DNA of 33,359 bases from Methylobacterium sp. Its GTDB lineage: Bacteria > Pseudomonadota > Alphaproteobacteria > Rhizobiales > Beijerinckiaceae. Shown here piece by piece: positions 15,611-24,308 of this stretch. The position numbers were made by a program, and so were the translations under genes. The DNA is taken from NCBI GenBank assembly GCA_013823325.1, contig PNLY01000064.1, positions 1 through 33,359 on the forward strand, written 5' to 3'. Position 1 is the first letter of the stretch, and each line of letters begins with the position of its first letter. The notes beneath the pieces are model-generated. The model made no database searches and was not told the DNA's origin. It was given only the letters and a program-made list of their open reading frames with translations.

Positions 15611-16537
15611 TTAGCCGCCAGGGTCGACTCGTTGCCGATTGCGGAACAGCTCCAGGATGACCTCCCGCGCCCAGCGCAGCATGGCGTTCTGGGCATGACG
15701 CCGGCTCCAGTGCAGCGCGACACTGAAATCGCGCTGCGGCAGCGCCGGTTCGAGCAGCGCGAAGGCGCCGATCGGCTCGAGGTGCAGGCCGATCTGGCGC
15801 GGCATCAGCACGGCGAGGTCGGTGGCGCGGATGATCGGCGGCAGCGCCATGAAGCTTGAAACGACCAGCCGGATGCGCGGATCGAGATGCAGCATCTCCA
15901 GCATCCGCTGCGTTTGGACATGCGAGCGCACGGCGACGAAATCCAGCTTCGCGATCGCCTCAGCACTCAAGGCGCCGTCGACGGCCTGGCGCGTCACCGG
16001 ATGGTCGGCGCGCACGAAGATCTGGTAGCGGTCGCTCAGCATCTCGGCATGGGCGGTGCCGCCGACGGTCGGGAGGAAGCCGAGCGCGAAATGCAACTGG
16101 CCATTGTCGAGCGCCTCGGAGATCGCCTCATGCGTCCAGGCGCGCGCGGTGATGCGCAGGTTCGGCGCGATCTCGCGGAAAGTGGTCATCAGCGGCGGCA
16201 GGAAGCGGCCTTCGCCGATATCGCTGAGATGCAGGCGCAGCTCGGCCTCCGTCGTGGCGGGGTCGAAGCGCTCACCCTCGTTCAAGCCGGCTTCCAGCAG
16301 AGCCAGCCCCGCCTGGACCGAATGCGCCAGCCGTTCGGAGCGGGCGGTCGGCCTGACGCCCCCGGCGACGCGCTCGAACAGCGGATCGCGCAGCAGCAGG
16401 CGCAGGCGCGTCAGAGCCTGGCTCGTCGCCGGCTGCGACAGGCCGAGTTCCTCGGCGGCGCGGCTGACATTGCGGGTGCGGTAGACCGCGTCGAACAGCC
16501 TCAGCAGGTTCAGGTCGATCGTGTCGATATTCGCCAT
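15611..16537 (-). CDS. LysR-family transcriptional regulator of the mdlC cluster
   Basis: About 308 residues. The N-terminal helix-turn-helix (LNLLRLFDAVYRTRNVSRAAEELGLSQPATSQALTRLR) is followed by a LysR substrate-binding domain with LHLSDIGEGRFLPPL and YQIFVRADHPVTR. It resembles the NahR/NodD/LinR subgroup that responds to aromatic ligands. It is divergent from mdlC, 79 nt away, the usual layout for a regulator activating the neighbouring catabolic operon. The start MANIDTIDLN is chosen over an ATG eight codons upstream because it fits the family and leaves the operator free. Confidence 0.9.
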   Translation of the reverse strand: MANIDTIDLNLLRLFDAVYRTRNVSRAAEELGLSQPATSQALTRLRLLLRDPLFERVAGGVRPTARSERLAHSVQAGLALLEAGLNEGERFDPATTEAELRLHLSDIGEGRFLPPLMTTFREIAPNLRITARAWTHEAISEALDNGQLHFALGFLPTVGGTAHAEMLSDRYQIFVRADHPVTRQAVDGALSAEAIAKLDFVAVRSHVQTQRMLEMLHLDPRIRLVVSSFMALPPIIRATDLAVLMPRQIGLHLEPIGAFALLEPALPQRDFSVALHWSRRHAQNAMLRWAREVILELFRNRQRVDPGG

Positions 16538-16556
16538 GCGAATAATACTTAGTCGC
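16538..16556. promoter_or_regulatory. LysR-type operator between lysR and mdlC
   Basis: GCGAATAA-TAC-TTAGTCGC is an inverted repeat with arms matching at 7 of 8 positions. It directly abuts the lysR start codon and stands 61 nt upstream of the mdlC start. A T-N11-A core with dyad symmetry is the usual LysR recognition site, so the regulator probably represses itself and activates mdlC from here. Confidence 0.6.
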
Positions 16557-16616
16557 TTCATCTAATTGAGCAATGGCCAATGTGCCGCCACAGTGCCTGC
16601 GATCCGAGGGACGCGC

Positions 16617-18230
16617 ATGCCAGCCGACACCACATCCTCCCCTTCCCGTCCGAGCGTCCGCGACGCCGTGCTCGACCTGCTGCGCCAGCTCGGGATCGAT
16701 ACGGTGTTCGGCAATCCCGGCTCGACCGAACTGCCGATGTTCCGGGAGTACCCGGAAGATTTCCGCTATGTGCTCGGCCTGCAGGAAGCGGTCGTGGTCG
16801 GTATGGCCGACGGCTATGCCCAGGCGACGCGCAATGCCGCGCTGGTCAACCTGCACTCGGCCGCCGGCGTCGGCCACGCCATGGGCAATATCTTCACGGC
16901 GTTCAAGAACCAGACGCCGCTGCTGATCACCGCCGGCCAGCAGGCGCGCTCGATCCTGCCCTTCGACCCGTTCCTCGCCTCGGTGCAGGCGACCGAACTG
17001 CCGAAGCCTTACGTCAAATGGGCGATCGAGCCGGCGCGCGGCGCCGACCTGCCGCTCGCTTTGGCGCGCGCCTATCACATCGCGATGCAGCCGCCGCGCG
17101 GCCCGGTCTTCATCTCGATCCCGGCCGATGACTGGGACCAGCCGGGCGAACTCGTCCTGCCGCGCCATGTCAGCCAGGCGATCGCGCCGGCGCCGGACGC
17201 GATCGCCGCGATCGCCAAACGCCTCAACGCCAGCAAGCGGCCGGCCTTCGTCGTCGGCGCCGGCGTCGCACGCGATCAGGCCGTCGCCGATGTCGTTGCG
17301 CTGGCCGAGCGTCATCAGGCCTCGGTCTATGTCCCGCCGATGTGTGCGCGCTGCGGCTTCCCCGAACGCCATCCCCAATTCTGCGGCTTCCTGCCGGCAA
17401 TGCGCGAGAAGATCGTCGAGCGCCTCGCGCCGCACGATTTCATCCTCGTCCTCGGTGCGCCGGCCTTCACCTATCATGTCGAGGGCAACGGCCCGCATGT
17501 CCCCCCGGGTGCGCAGCTCGCGCAGATCGTCGACGATCCGCAGCAGGCGGCCTGGGCGCCGGTCGGCGACAGCGTCGTCGCCAGCCTCGACCTCGGCGTG
17601 CGGGCGCTGCTCGCCGCGAGCGCCCCCGGCGCCGGGCGCGAGGCGGCGCTGTCCCGTCCAATCCCGCCGGTGCCGGAGCCCGGCGTACCGATGTCAGCCG
17701 CCTATGCGCTCTCGGTGATCGACCGCGAACGCCATGCCGACGATGTCGTGGTCGAGGAGGCGCCGAGCACCCGCTCGACCATCCAGACCTATCTGCCGAT
17801 GAAGGGCGCCGACAGCTTCTACACCATGGCGAGCGGCGGGCTCGGCCACAGCATGCCGGCGGCGGTCGGCATCGCGCTGGCTCGTCAACGGATGAAGCTG
17901 CCGGGCCGCGTGATCGCGCTGATCGGCGACGGCTCCAGCCTCTATTCGATCCAGGCGCTCTACAGCGCGGCGCAGCTCGACCTGCCGATGACCTTCCTGA
18001 TCCTCAACAACCGCCGTTATGCGGCGCTGCAGGATTTCGCGCCGGTCTTTGGCTACGCGCCGAACGACAAGCCGGCCGGGACCGAATTGCCCGGCATCCA
18101 CTTCACGCAACTGGCGGGTGGACAGGGCGTGCCGGGCGAGCGGGTCGAGCGGCCCGAGGATCTCGCCCCGTGCCTGCGCGCCGCCTTCGCGGCCTCCGGC
18201 CCGAACCTGATCGACATCGTGATCGCCTGA
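16617..18230 (+). CDS. mdlC: Benzoylformate decarboxylase (thiamine diphosphate enzyme)
   Basis: 537 residues. It converts benzoylformate to benzaldehyde and CO2 in mandelate breakdown. Catalytic residues match those known for the Pseudomonas enzyme with an offset of ten: Ser36 (NPGSTELP), Glu57 (GLQEAV) and His80 (NLHSAAGVGHAMG). A further His is in FTYH (287). The ThDP-binding segment GDGSSLYSIQALYSAAQ with NNRRYAALQ is at the C-terminal domain. The start follows GAGGGACGCGC. An alternative is another 2-oxo acid decarboxylase of the same family, but the conserved Ser/His pair favours an aryl substrate. First gene of the operon. Confidence 0.88.
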   Translation: MPADTTSSPSRPSVRDAVLDLLRQLGIDTVFGNPGSTELPMFREYPEDFRYVLGLQEAVVVGMADGYAQATRNAALVNLHSAAGVGHAMGNIFTAFKNQTPLLITAGQQARSILPFDPFLASVQATELPKPYVKWAIEPARGADLPLALARAYHIAMQPPRGPVFISIPADDWDQPGELVLPRHVSQAIAPAPDAIAAIAKRLNASKRPAFVVGAGVARDQAVADVVALAERHQASVYVPPMCARCGFPERHPQFCGFLPAMREKIVERLAPHDFILVLGAPAFTYHVEGNGPHVPPGAQLAQIVDDPQQAAWAPVGDSVVASLDLGVRALLAASAPGAGREAALSRPIPPVPEPGVPMSAAYALSVIDRERHADDVVVEEAPSTRSTIQTYLPMKGADSFYTMASGGLGHSMPAAVGIALARQRMKLPGRVIALIGDGSSLYSIQALYSAAQLDLPMTFLILNNRRYAALQDFAPVFGYAPNDKPAGTELPGIHFTQLAGGQGVPGERVERPEDLAPCLRAAFAASGPNLIDIVIA

Positions 18231-18244
18231 GCGTCGAGGATCGA

Positions 18245-19708
18245 ATGATGACCAGCACCGAGACCATCAATCTCCTGATCGGCGGCAAGGCGGTCGCGGC
18301 GACCGGCGGGCGCGTCTTCGAGCGCCGCAATCCGCTCGACGGCTCGGTCGCCAGCCGCGCCGCCGCGGCGACGCCGGACGATGCCCGCGCTGCGGTCGAG
18401 GCCGCGGCGCGCGCCTTCCCGGCCTGGTCGCAGACGCCGCCGGCGAAGCGCCGCGAATTGCTGGTCAAGGGCGCGCATGCGCTGGAAGCCCGCGCTGCCG
18501 ATTTCACCGCCGCGATGTCGGCCGAGACGGGCGCGTCGGCGATCTGGGCCGGCTTCAACGTCCATCTCGCCGCCGACATGCTGATCGAGGCGGCGGCGCT
18601 GACGACGCAGATCAGCGGCGAGGTCATCCCCTCCAATGTGCCGGGCAGCCTCGCCATGGCGGTGCGCCAGCCGGCCGGCGTCGTGCTCGGCATGGCGCCG
18701 TGGAATGCGCCGGTCATCCTCGCGACGCGTGCCATCGCGGTGCCGCTCGCCTGCGGCAACACCGTCGTGCTGAAGGGTTCCGAGCTCTGCCCGCGCACGC
18801 ATGGGCTGATCATCGCGGCGCTGCAGGAAGCCGGTCTTCCGGAAGGCGTCGTCAACTTCGTCACCAATGCGCCGGAGGACGCCGCCGAGGTCGTCGCTGC
18901 GATGGTCGGCCATCCCGCGGTTCGCCGGGTCAACTTCACCGGCTCCACCCATGTCGGCCGGATCATCGCCAAGCTCTGCGCCGAGCATCTGAAGCCGGTG
19001 GTGCTGGAACTCGGCGGCAAGGCCCCGGCCCTCGTCCTCGACGATGCCGATCTCGACGCGGCCGTGGCCGGCATCGCCTTCGGCGCCTTCGCCAATTCCG
19101 GCCAGATCTGCATGTCGACCGAGCGCATCGTGGTCGACGGCAAGATCGCCGACGATTTCGTCGCGCGGCTCGCCGCGAAAGCAACGAGCCTGCCGCTCGG
19201 CGATCCCCGCAAGGGGCCGGTGGTGCTCGGCTCGGTCGTCGACATGAAGGCGACCCAGCGCTGCAATGCCCTGATCGACGACGCGCTCGCCAAGGGCGCG
19301 ACCTTGGTCTGCGGCGGCAAGTCCGAGACGACGCTTTTCCCGGCGACGCTGCTCGACCACGTCACCCCGGCGATGCGCATCTATGGCGAGGAGAGCTTCG
19401 GCCCGGTCAAGGCGATCGTGCGCGTCGACGGCGAGGAGGCGGCGATCGCCTGCGCCAACGACAATCCCTATGGGCTCTCGGCCGCCGTCTTCACCGGCGA
19501 CACCGCGCGCGGCTGGCGCGTCGCGGCCCGGATCGAATCCGGCATCTGCCATGTCAACGGCCCGACCGTGCATGACGAGGCGCAGATGCCGTTCGGCGGC
19601 GTCAAGAACAGCGGCTATGGCCGCTTCGGCGGGCGCGCCGGCATCGAGGCCTTCACCGAACTGCGCTGGCTGACGCTGCAGACCACGCCGCGCCACTACC
19701 CGTTCTAG
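18245..19708 (+). CDS. NAD(P)-dependent aromatic aldehyde dehydrogenase (benzaldehyde/salicylaldehyde/vanillin type)
   Basis: 487 residues of the ALDH superfamily. MAPWNAPVILATRAIAVPLACGNTVVLKGSE binds the cofactor, FTGSTHVGR is the Rossmann turn, and Glu255 (LELGGKAP) and Cys289 (NSGQICMSTER) form the catalytic pair. MPFGGVKNSGYGRFGG is at the C-terminus. The salicylaldehyde/vanillin-dehydrogenase-like profile fits oxidation of benzaldehyde from MdlC to benzoate. It begins 14 nt after mdlC; two adjacent ATG codons make the exact start uncertain by one residue. Confidence 0.88.
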   Translation: MMTSTETINLLIGGKAVAATGGRVFERRNPLDGSVASRAAAATPDDARAAVEAAARAFPAWSQTPPAKRRELLVKGAHALEARAADFTAAMSAETGASAIWAGFNVHLAADMLIEAAALTTQISGEVIPSNVPGSLAMAVRQPAGVVLGMAPWNAPVILATRAIAVPLACGNTVVLKGSELCPRTHGLIIAALQEAGLPEGVVNFVTNAPEDAAEVVAAMVGHPAVRRVNFTGSTHVGRIIAKLCAEHLKPVVLELGGKAPALVLDDADLDAAVAGIAFGAFANSGQICMSTERIVVDGKIADDFVARLAAKATSLPLGDPRKGPVVLGSVVDMKATQRCNALIDDALAKGATLVCGGKSETTLFPATLLDHVTPAMRIYGEESFGPVKAIVRVDGEEAAIACANDNPYGLSAAVFTGDTARGWRVAARIESGICHVNGPTVHDEAQMPFGGVKNSGYGRFGGRAGIEAFTELRWLTLQTTPRHYPF

Positions 19709-19716
19709 GCGAGACG

Positions 19717-20640
19717 ATGAGCGCCCTGCGCATCTCCATTCTGGGCGCCGGCGCGATGGGCTCGCTGTTCGGCGGGCTCCTGGCCGAGGCGGGCCATGTG
19801 GTCGAGCTCATCGACGTCAATCCGGTCCAGATCGCCGCGGTCCGCGAGCATGGCCTGCTGATCCGCAATGATGCCGGCGAGCGGCGGCTCACGCTTGCGA
19901 TCATGCCGCCGCAGGAGGCGACGACACAGCCGGACTGGCTGATCGTCTTCACCAAGGCGATGCATACGCAAGGCGCGCTGGAATCCGCGCGGCATCTCAT
20001 CGGGCCGCAGACCCGCCTGCTCAGCCTGCAGAACGGCCTCGGCAATGCCGAGAAGCTCATGACCTTCGCCGATGCCTCGCGCATCGCCATCGGCATGACC
20101 ACTGTCCCGGCCGATCTGGTCGCGCCCGGCGAGGTGCTTTCGCATGGGCAGAGCAAGACCCGCGCCGTCATGCTCGATGGCAGCAGGGATGCCGCACTCG
20201 ATGCGCTCGCGGCGGCGCTGAATGCCGCCGGGCTGCCCTGCACGGTCGATCCCGATGCGGTCGTCGCGATCTGGGAGAAGGTCGCCTTCAATGTCGCGCT
20301 GAACAGTTTGTGCGGGGTGACGCAACGCACGGTCGGCGGCCTCGGCAGTGCAGCCGAGGGGCGCCGGCTCGCCCATGCGGTCGCAAGCGAGGTCCTCGCG
20401 GTGGCGCAGGCGGAAGGGCTCGCGGTCCTGCCCGAGCGGACGCATGCGACGATCGACCATGCGCTCGACCATCATGGCGGGCACAAACCCTCGATGCTGC
20501 AGGACCTGCTGGCGAAGCGCCCGACCGAGATCGAGACGCTGAACGGCGCGGTCGTCCGTATCGCCGAAAAGCACGGCATCGCGGTGGCGCGGACCGAGGC
20601 GCTCTACGCCCTCGTGAAAATCGCGGAGCAGAGCGCATGA
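19717..20640 (+). CDS. Ketopantoate reductase (ApbA/PanE)-family dehydrogenase, possible D-mandelate dehydrogenase
   Basis: 307 residues. The Rossmann motif is GAGAMGSLFGG (10-20), and FTKAM (Lys80), LQNGLGN (Asn106), WEKVAFN (Lys188, Asn192) and SMLQDLLAKRPTEIETLNG (Glu271) are all conserved active-site segments of the family. The fold serves pantoate synthesis (PanE), but D-mandelate dehydrogenases of lactic acid bacteria are also of this family. Its position 8 nt after the aldehyde dehydrogenase and beside mdlC favours oxidation of (R)-mandelate to benzoylformate. PanE remains possible, as sequence alone cannot exclude it. Confidence 0.8.
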   Translation: MSALRISILGAGAMGSLFGGLLAEAGHVVELIDVNPVQIAAVREHGLLIRNDAGERRLTLAIMPPQEATTQPDWLIVFTKAMHTQGALESARHLIGPQTRLLSLQNGLGNAEKLMTFADASRIAIGMTTVPADLVAPGEVLSHGQSKTRAVMLDGSRDAALDALAAALNAAGLPCTVDPDAVVAIWEKVAFNVALNSLCGVTQRTVGGLGSAAEGRRLAHAVASEVLAVAQAEGLAVLPERTHATIDHALDHHGGHKPSMLQDLLAKRPTEIETLNGAVVRIAEKHGIAVARTEALYALVKIAEQSA

Positions 20641-20706
20641 GCGGCTTTCGGATCATCCGCCAGGAAGGTGCCCATGCGGTCCGTCCGCCGTTCAATTTTC
20701 CAGTTG

Positions 20707-20730
20707 CATGTTATTTAACATGTGAAATAA
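20707..20730. promoter_or_regulatory. Palindromic operator and probable promoter of the TRAP operon
   Basis: CATGTT-ATTT-AACATG (20707-20722) is a perfect palindrome, nested with TTATTT-N8-AAATAA (20711-20730). A possible promoter overlaps it: TTGCAT (20704-20709), a 16-nt spacer and AATAAT (20726-20731). It is the only AT-rich spot in the 254-nt gap before the TRAP genes, so these probably have their own control besides read-through from mdlC. The cognate regulator is unknown. Confidence 0.6.
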
Positions 20731-20894
20731 TTTTCGCGGAGCCGGACGAAGAGGGATCGCCCGGCTGACAGGCGCGCAAGGGAACAGGCTCCGGCCTCGT
20801 TTCCATGCGAAGCATCACAGCGGCGGAGCGATCCGCCTGGCTGTCGGAACGCGCGGAAGCAAGCGCGCCGACGGCGGACAAGGGAGGAAGGCCG

Positions 20895-21443
20895 ATGCAG
20901 GAACCCGTGCCGGGCGTGCCGGCGAACGATCCGATCATCTTCGGGCCGTCGGGGCGCGTGCTGCTGGCGGTCGCCAAGGTACTGGCGATCATCGGCGGGC
21001 TGCTCTTCGTCGGCCTCGTCGTGATGTCGATCGTCTCGATAGTCGGCCGCAAGCTGCTCTCGGCACCCGTTCCCGGCGATGTCGAGCTCCTGCAGATGAT
21101 CGCGGCCGCGGCCTCCGCCGCCTTCTTCGCCTATTGCCATCTCAACCATGGCGACGTGAAGGTCGACTTCTTCACCGCCGCCGCCCCGCCCTGGGTCAAC
21201 CATGCGCTCGACGCCTTCGGCTCGCTGCTGGTCGGGCTGGCCGGGGCCGTGCTGACCTGGCGCGTCTATGTCGGGGCGATCGGGACGCAGGAATCGGGCG
21301 AGACCTCGGCGATCCTCGACATCCCCGTCTGGTGGGCGCAGATCGCCATGGTGCCGGGCTTCGCGATGCTAGCGCTGGCCGGCTTCTACATGGCGGCGCG
21401 CCATGTCCAGGAAGCGGGACGCCGCGGGGAGGCCCGTCGATGA
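20895..21443 (+). CDS. TRAP transporter small membrane subunit (DctQ family)
   Basis: 182 residues with four membrane helices, about 18-40, 55-75, 95-118 and 135-158. VSIVGRKLLSAPVPGDVELLQMIAAAASAAFFAYCHLNHGDVKVDF is the typical DctQ segment, with the conserved acidic GDVEL and the VD of helix ends. The start MQEPVPG has a strong AGGGAGGAAGG upstream; an ATG 30 codons earlier lacks one. The stop overlaps the large-subunit start (ATGA). It links the large permease to the binding protein. Confidence 0.9.
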   Translation: MQEPVPGVPANDPIIFGPSGRVLLAVAKVLAIIGGLLFVGLVVMSIVSIVGRKLLSAPVPGDVELLQMIAAAASAAFFAYCHLNHGDVKVDFFTAAAPPWVNHALDAFGSLLVGLAGAVLTWRVYVGAIGTQESGETSAILDIPVWWAQIAMVPGFAMLALAGFYMAARHVQEAGRRGEARR

Positions 21444-22774
21444 GCGGGATCTCGGTCGGCTTCACCATCTTCGCCTGCCTGCTTGCGCTGATGGCCTTTC
21501 GCGTCCCGATCGGCATCGCGATGTTCGTCGCCGGCTCCGGCGGCTATGTCTACCTGATGGGCGGCAACTGGACGCCCTGGCTCAACATCCTGAAATCCAT
21601 CCCCTATGCCCGCCTGTCGAATTACGACCTGACGGTGATCCCGCTCTTCCTGCTGATGGGCCAGTTCGCCACCCATGGCGGCCTGTCGGCGAGCCTGTTC
21701 CGCTGTGTCAGCGCCTTCATCGGCCATCGCCGCGGCGGCGTCGCCATGGCGGCGATCGGCGCCTGCGCCGGCTTCGGTGCGATCTGCGGCTCCTCGCTCG
21801 CCACCGCGGCGACGATGGGCCAGGTCGCCCTGCCGGAGCTGCGCCGCTACCGCTATTCCGGCAGCCTCGCCACCGGCGCGCTCGCGGCCGGCGGCACGCT
21901 CGGCATCATGATCCCGCCCTCGGTGCCGCTGGTGATCTATGCGATCCTGACCCAGGAATCGATCGGCAAGCTGTTCATGGCCGCCGTCCTGCCCGGGCTG
22001 ATCGCGATGTTCGGCTACATGTTCGTGGTGCAGCTGATCGTGCGGCGCAATCCCGATGCCGGCCCGGCCGGCCCGCGCGTGCCCTGGCCGGAGCGGCTCA
22101 AGGTCCTCGCCGGGGTGCTGCCGGTGATCTTCGTGTTCGTCCTCGTCATCGTCGGCATCTATGGCGGCTGGGCGACCCCGACCGAGGCGGCGGCGATCGG
22201 TGCGGCTGCCTGCGGCGCGATCGCGGTGATCAGCGGCGGCATGCGCTGGCGCGGGCTGATCGACAGCGCGCTCGGCACGGCGCAGGCGACGGCGATGATC
22301 CTGCTCGTCCTGCTCGGCGCCGACATGCTGAACACGGCGCTCGCCTTGTCGCAGATGCCGGCAGAGCTCGCGGCCTGGGTCAAGGACAGCGGCCTCGCCC
22401 CGCTCTTCGTGCTGGCGATGATCCTCCTGATCTACATCCTGCTCGGCTGCGTCATGGACTCGCTGGCGATGATCCTGCTGACGATCCCGATCTTCTATCC
22501 GATGATCATCGGGCTCGATTTCTACGGCATGTCGGTCGAGGACAAGTCGATCTGGTTCGGCATCCTGGCGCTGATGGTGGTCGAGATCGGCCTGGTGCAT
22601 CCGCCGGTCGGCATGAACGTCTACATCATCAACCGCCTCGCCAAGGACGTGCCGCTGGTCGAGACCTTCAAGGGCGTGATGCCCTTCCTGGCCTCGGACC
22701 TCGTCCGCATCATCGCCCTCGTCGCCTTTCCCTCCGTCTCGCTCGTCCTGGTCAAGACGTTCGGCGCGCTGTGA
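21440..22774 (+). CDS. TRAP transporter large permease subunit (DctM family)
   Basis: 444 residues, about 12 membrane helices. Conserved family segments are FRVPIGIAMFVAG at the N-terminus, TVIPLFLLMGQFATHGG, AGFGAICGSSLATAATMGQVALPELRRYRYS, GTLGIMIPPSVPLVIYAI, GGWATPTEAAAIGA and the C-terminal GLVHPPVGMNVYII. It uses the sodium gradient to import the substrate delivered by the binding protein. Read together with mdlC and the LysR gene, an aromatic 2-hydroxy or 2-oxo acid is the likely cargo. Confidence 0.93.
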   Translation: MSGISVGFTIFACLLALMAFRVPIGIAMFVAGSGGYVYLMGGNWTPWLNILKSIPYARLSNYDLTVIPLFLLMGQFATHGGLSASLFRCVSAFIGHRRGGVAMAAIGACAGFGAICGSSLATAATMGQVALPELRRYRYSGSLATGALAAGGTLGIMIPPSVPLVIYAILTQESIGKLFMAAVLPGLIAMFGYMFVVQLIVRRNPDAGPAGPRVPWPERLKVLAGVLPVIFVFVLVIVGIYGGWATPTEAAAIGAAACGAIAVISGGMRWRGLIDSALGTAQATAMILLVLLGADMLNTALALSQMPAELAAWVKDSGLAPLFVLAMILLIYILLGCVMDSLAMILLTIPIFYPMIIGLDFYGMSVEDKSIWFGILALMVVEIGLVHPPVGMNVYIINRLAKDVPLVETFKGVMPFLASDLVRIIALVAFPSVSLVLVKTFGAL

Positions 22775-22832
22775 GGCATTCACCCGATCAACAAGCAAAC
22801 GCGCAGGCAGACAACGCACAGGGAGGTGCAGC

Positions 22833-23894
22833 ATGAGCAAGCAGCAGACATCGATCCTCAACCGGCTCTGCGCCGGTCTCGTCCTCGGCGGGCTGGCGAG
22901 TTTCGCCGGCATCTCGCAGGCGGCGGCGCAGCAGGTCATCCTGCGCGTCCACCATTTCCTGCCCTCGACCTCGAGCGCGCAGGTCAAGCTGATCCAGCCC
23001 TGGTGCGACAAGATCAACAAGGAGTCCGGCGACAAGCTGAAATGCCAGATCTATCCGGCGATGCAGCTCGGCGGCACGCCCGCGCAGCTCTTCGACCAGG
23101 TACGCGACGGCGTCGTCGACGTGATCTGGACCGTGCCGACCTATGCCGCCGGCCGCTTCGCCAAGTCCGAGGTCTTCGAGCTGCCCTGGATGGTGGTGAC
23201 AGCCAAGGCCGGCAGCCGCGCCTTCTGGGACTATGCCCAGAAGAACGCGCAGGACGAATACAAGGGCGTGAAGCCGCTGTTCATGCATGTGCATGACGGC
23301 GCGCTCTTCCACTTCACCAGCAAGCAACCCAAGACGCTCGCCGACATGAAAGGCCTGAAGATCCGGGCAGCGACGCGCGCCAATTCGAAGATGCTCGCGG
23401 CGCTCGGCGCGACGCCGGTGCAGATGCCGCTGCCGGCCGTGCCGGAATCGCTGGCCAAGGGCGTCGTCGACGGCGCGGCGGTGCCGTGGGAGGGCTCGCC
23501 GTCGATCAAGCTCGCCGAGATCGCCAAATACCATCTCAACGTGCCGGCGGGAGCGCCGCGCATCTCGAACACGATCTTCCTGTTCGGGATGAACCAGGCG
23601 AAATACGACGGCCTGCCGGCCGATCTGAAGAAGGTGATCGATGCCAATAGCGGCCCGGAGACCTCGGCCTGGGCCGGCGAGACCGGCTTCGACGCGGTGG
23701 TCGAGACCTATAAGAAGCAGGCGGCGGATCTCGGCGGCGTCTTCTACGACCTGCCGCAGGACGAGTACAAGCGCTGGGTCGACGCCACCGCCGCGGTCGA
23801 GGAGGAGTGGGTCAAGGAGGTCGGCGCCAAGGGTGCCGACGGCAAGAAGCTGCTCGCCGAGGCCCGCGCGCTGATCCAGCAATACGGCAAGTGA
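22833..23894 (+). CDS. TRAP transporter substrate-binding protein (DctP family)
   Basis: 353 residues with a signal peptide (about 1-33, ending AAAQ). RVHHFLPSTSSAQVKLIQPWCDKI starts the mature domain. The ligand-binding arginine lies in DMKGLKIRAATRANSKMLAALGATPVQMP, the most conserved stretch of DctP proteins, which salt-bridges the substrate carboxylate. KGVVDGAAVPWEG lies across the cleft. The subgroup has a Cys pair (PWCDKI and LKCQI) that may form a disulfide. It follows dctM by 58 nt and has GGGAGG upstream of the start. Confidence 0.92.
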   Translation: MSKQQTSILNRLCAGLVLGGLASFAGISQAAAQQVILRVHHFLPSTSSAQVKLIQPWCDKINKESGDKLKCQIYPAMQLGGTPAQLFDQVRDGVVDVIWTVPTYAAGRFAKSEVFELPWMVVTAKAGSRAFWDYAQKNAQDEYKGVKPLFMHVHDGALFHFTSKQPKTLADMKGLKIRAATRANSKMLAALGATPVQMPLPAVPESLAKGVVDGAAVPWEGSPSIKLAEIAKYHLNVPAGAPRISNTIFLFGMNQAKYDGLPADLKKVIDANSGPETSAWAGETGFDAVVETYKKQAADLGGVFYDLPQDEYKRWVDATAAVEEEWVKEVGAKGADGKKLLAEARALIQQYGK

Positions 23895-24039
23895 GCCGCG
23901 GCCCTGCAGCCGCGGCCCTGCCATGATCAAAGCCGGCGCCGATATCGGCGCCGGCGATGACGAGGATGTATCGGCGCAGACGGGTCAATACGCCCGCTCC
24001 GTCGCGCCAGACTCGATCTCGACCCGCGAGCCGCCGCCC

Positions 24040-24270
24040 TCACTCATCCTCTCTGCGAAGTGGACGGGCGCCCTCCGAGAACAGCCCGCGCAGATAGCCG
24101 CGCGAGACCGAGCGATCGGCATCGGCGAGCAATACGAGGAAGTCGTGCGCCAGTGCCCGCAGCGCCGCGAATTCCGAGCCGTGCTCCTCGAGCAATTCGG
24201 CGATCATCCCGGTGATTTCAGCATCAAGGGACGCGTCCTCGACCCGCTGGTCGGCTGGCAGCGCTGACAT
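24040..24270 (-). CDS. Small predicted protein behind a LexA box (function unknown)
   Basis: 76 residues, acidic and helical, no signal peptide and no recognised domain. The middle reads LDAEITGMIAELLEEHGSEFAALRALAHDF, probably an amphipathic helix pair, and the end is basic-acidic mixed. The start at MSALPADQR is chosen because it lies just 20 nt downstream of the GTTC-N7-GTTC box; the longer upstream frame would run through that operator. It converges on the TRAP genes (145 nt after the dctP stop). Induction after DNA damage is inferred only from the box. Confidence 0.6.
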   Translation of the reverse strand: MSALPADQRVEDASLDAEITGMIAELLEEHGSEFAALRALAHDFLVLLADADRSVSRGYLRGLFSEGARPLRREDE

Positions 24271-24290
24271 CGTTCTCGCTCTCGATTGTG

Positions 24291-24308
24291 AGAACATAAT
24301 AAGAACAT
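24291..24308 (-). promoter_or_regulatory. Alphaproteobacterial LexA (SOS) box
   Basis: AGAACAT-AATA-AGAACAT is a perfect 7-bp direct repeat with an 11-bp period. Read on the minus strand it is GTTC-N7-GTTC, the LexA box of Rhodobacter and the rhizobia. It overlaps a promoter for the small gene to the left: TTGACT (24321-24326), a 19-nt spacer and TATTAT (24296-24301). LexA bound here would cover the -10. Confidence 0.72.

Noticed and set aside
17342..18230. An open frame reading through mdlC in another phase into the aldehyde dehydrogenase
   Set aside because: The mdlC phase has all decarboxylase motifs; the other phase is arginine-rich noise that happens to be in frame with the next gene.
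20637..20768. A 43-codon frame overlapping the PanE-family stop by ATGA
   Set aside because: No ribosome site of its own beyond the overlap, no family, and it runs through the palindrome and promoter at 20704-20731.
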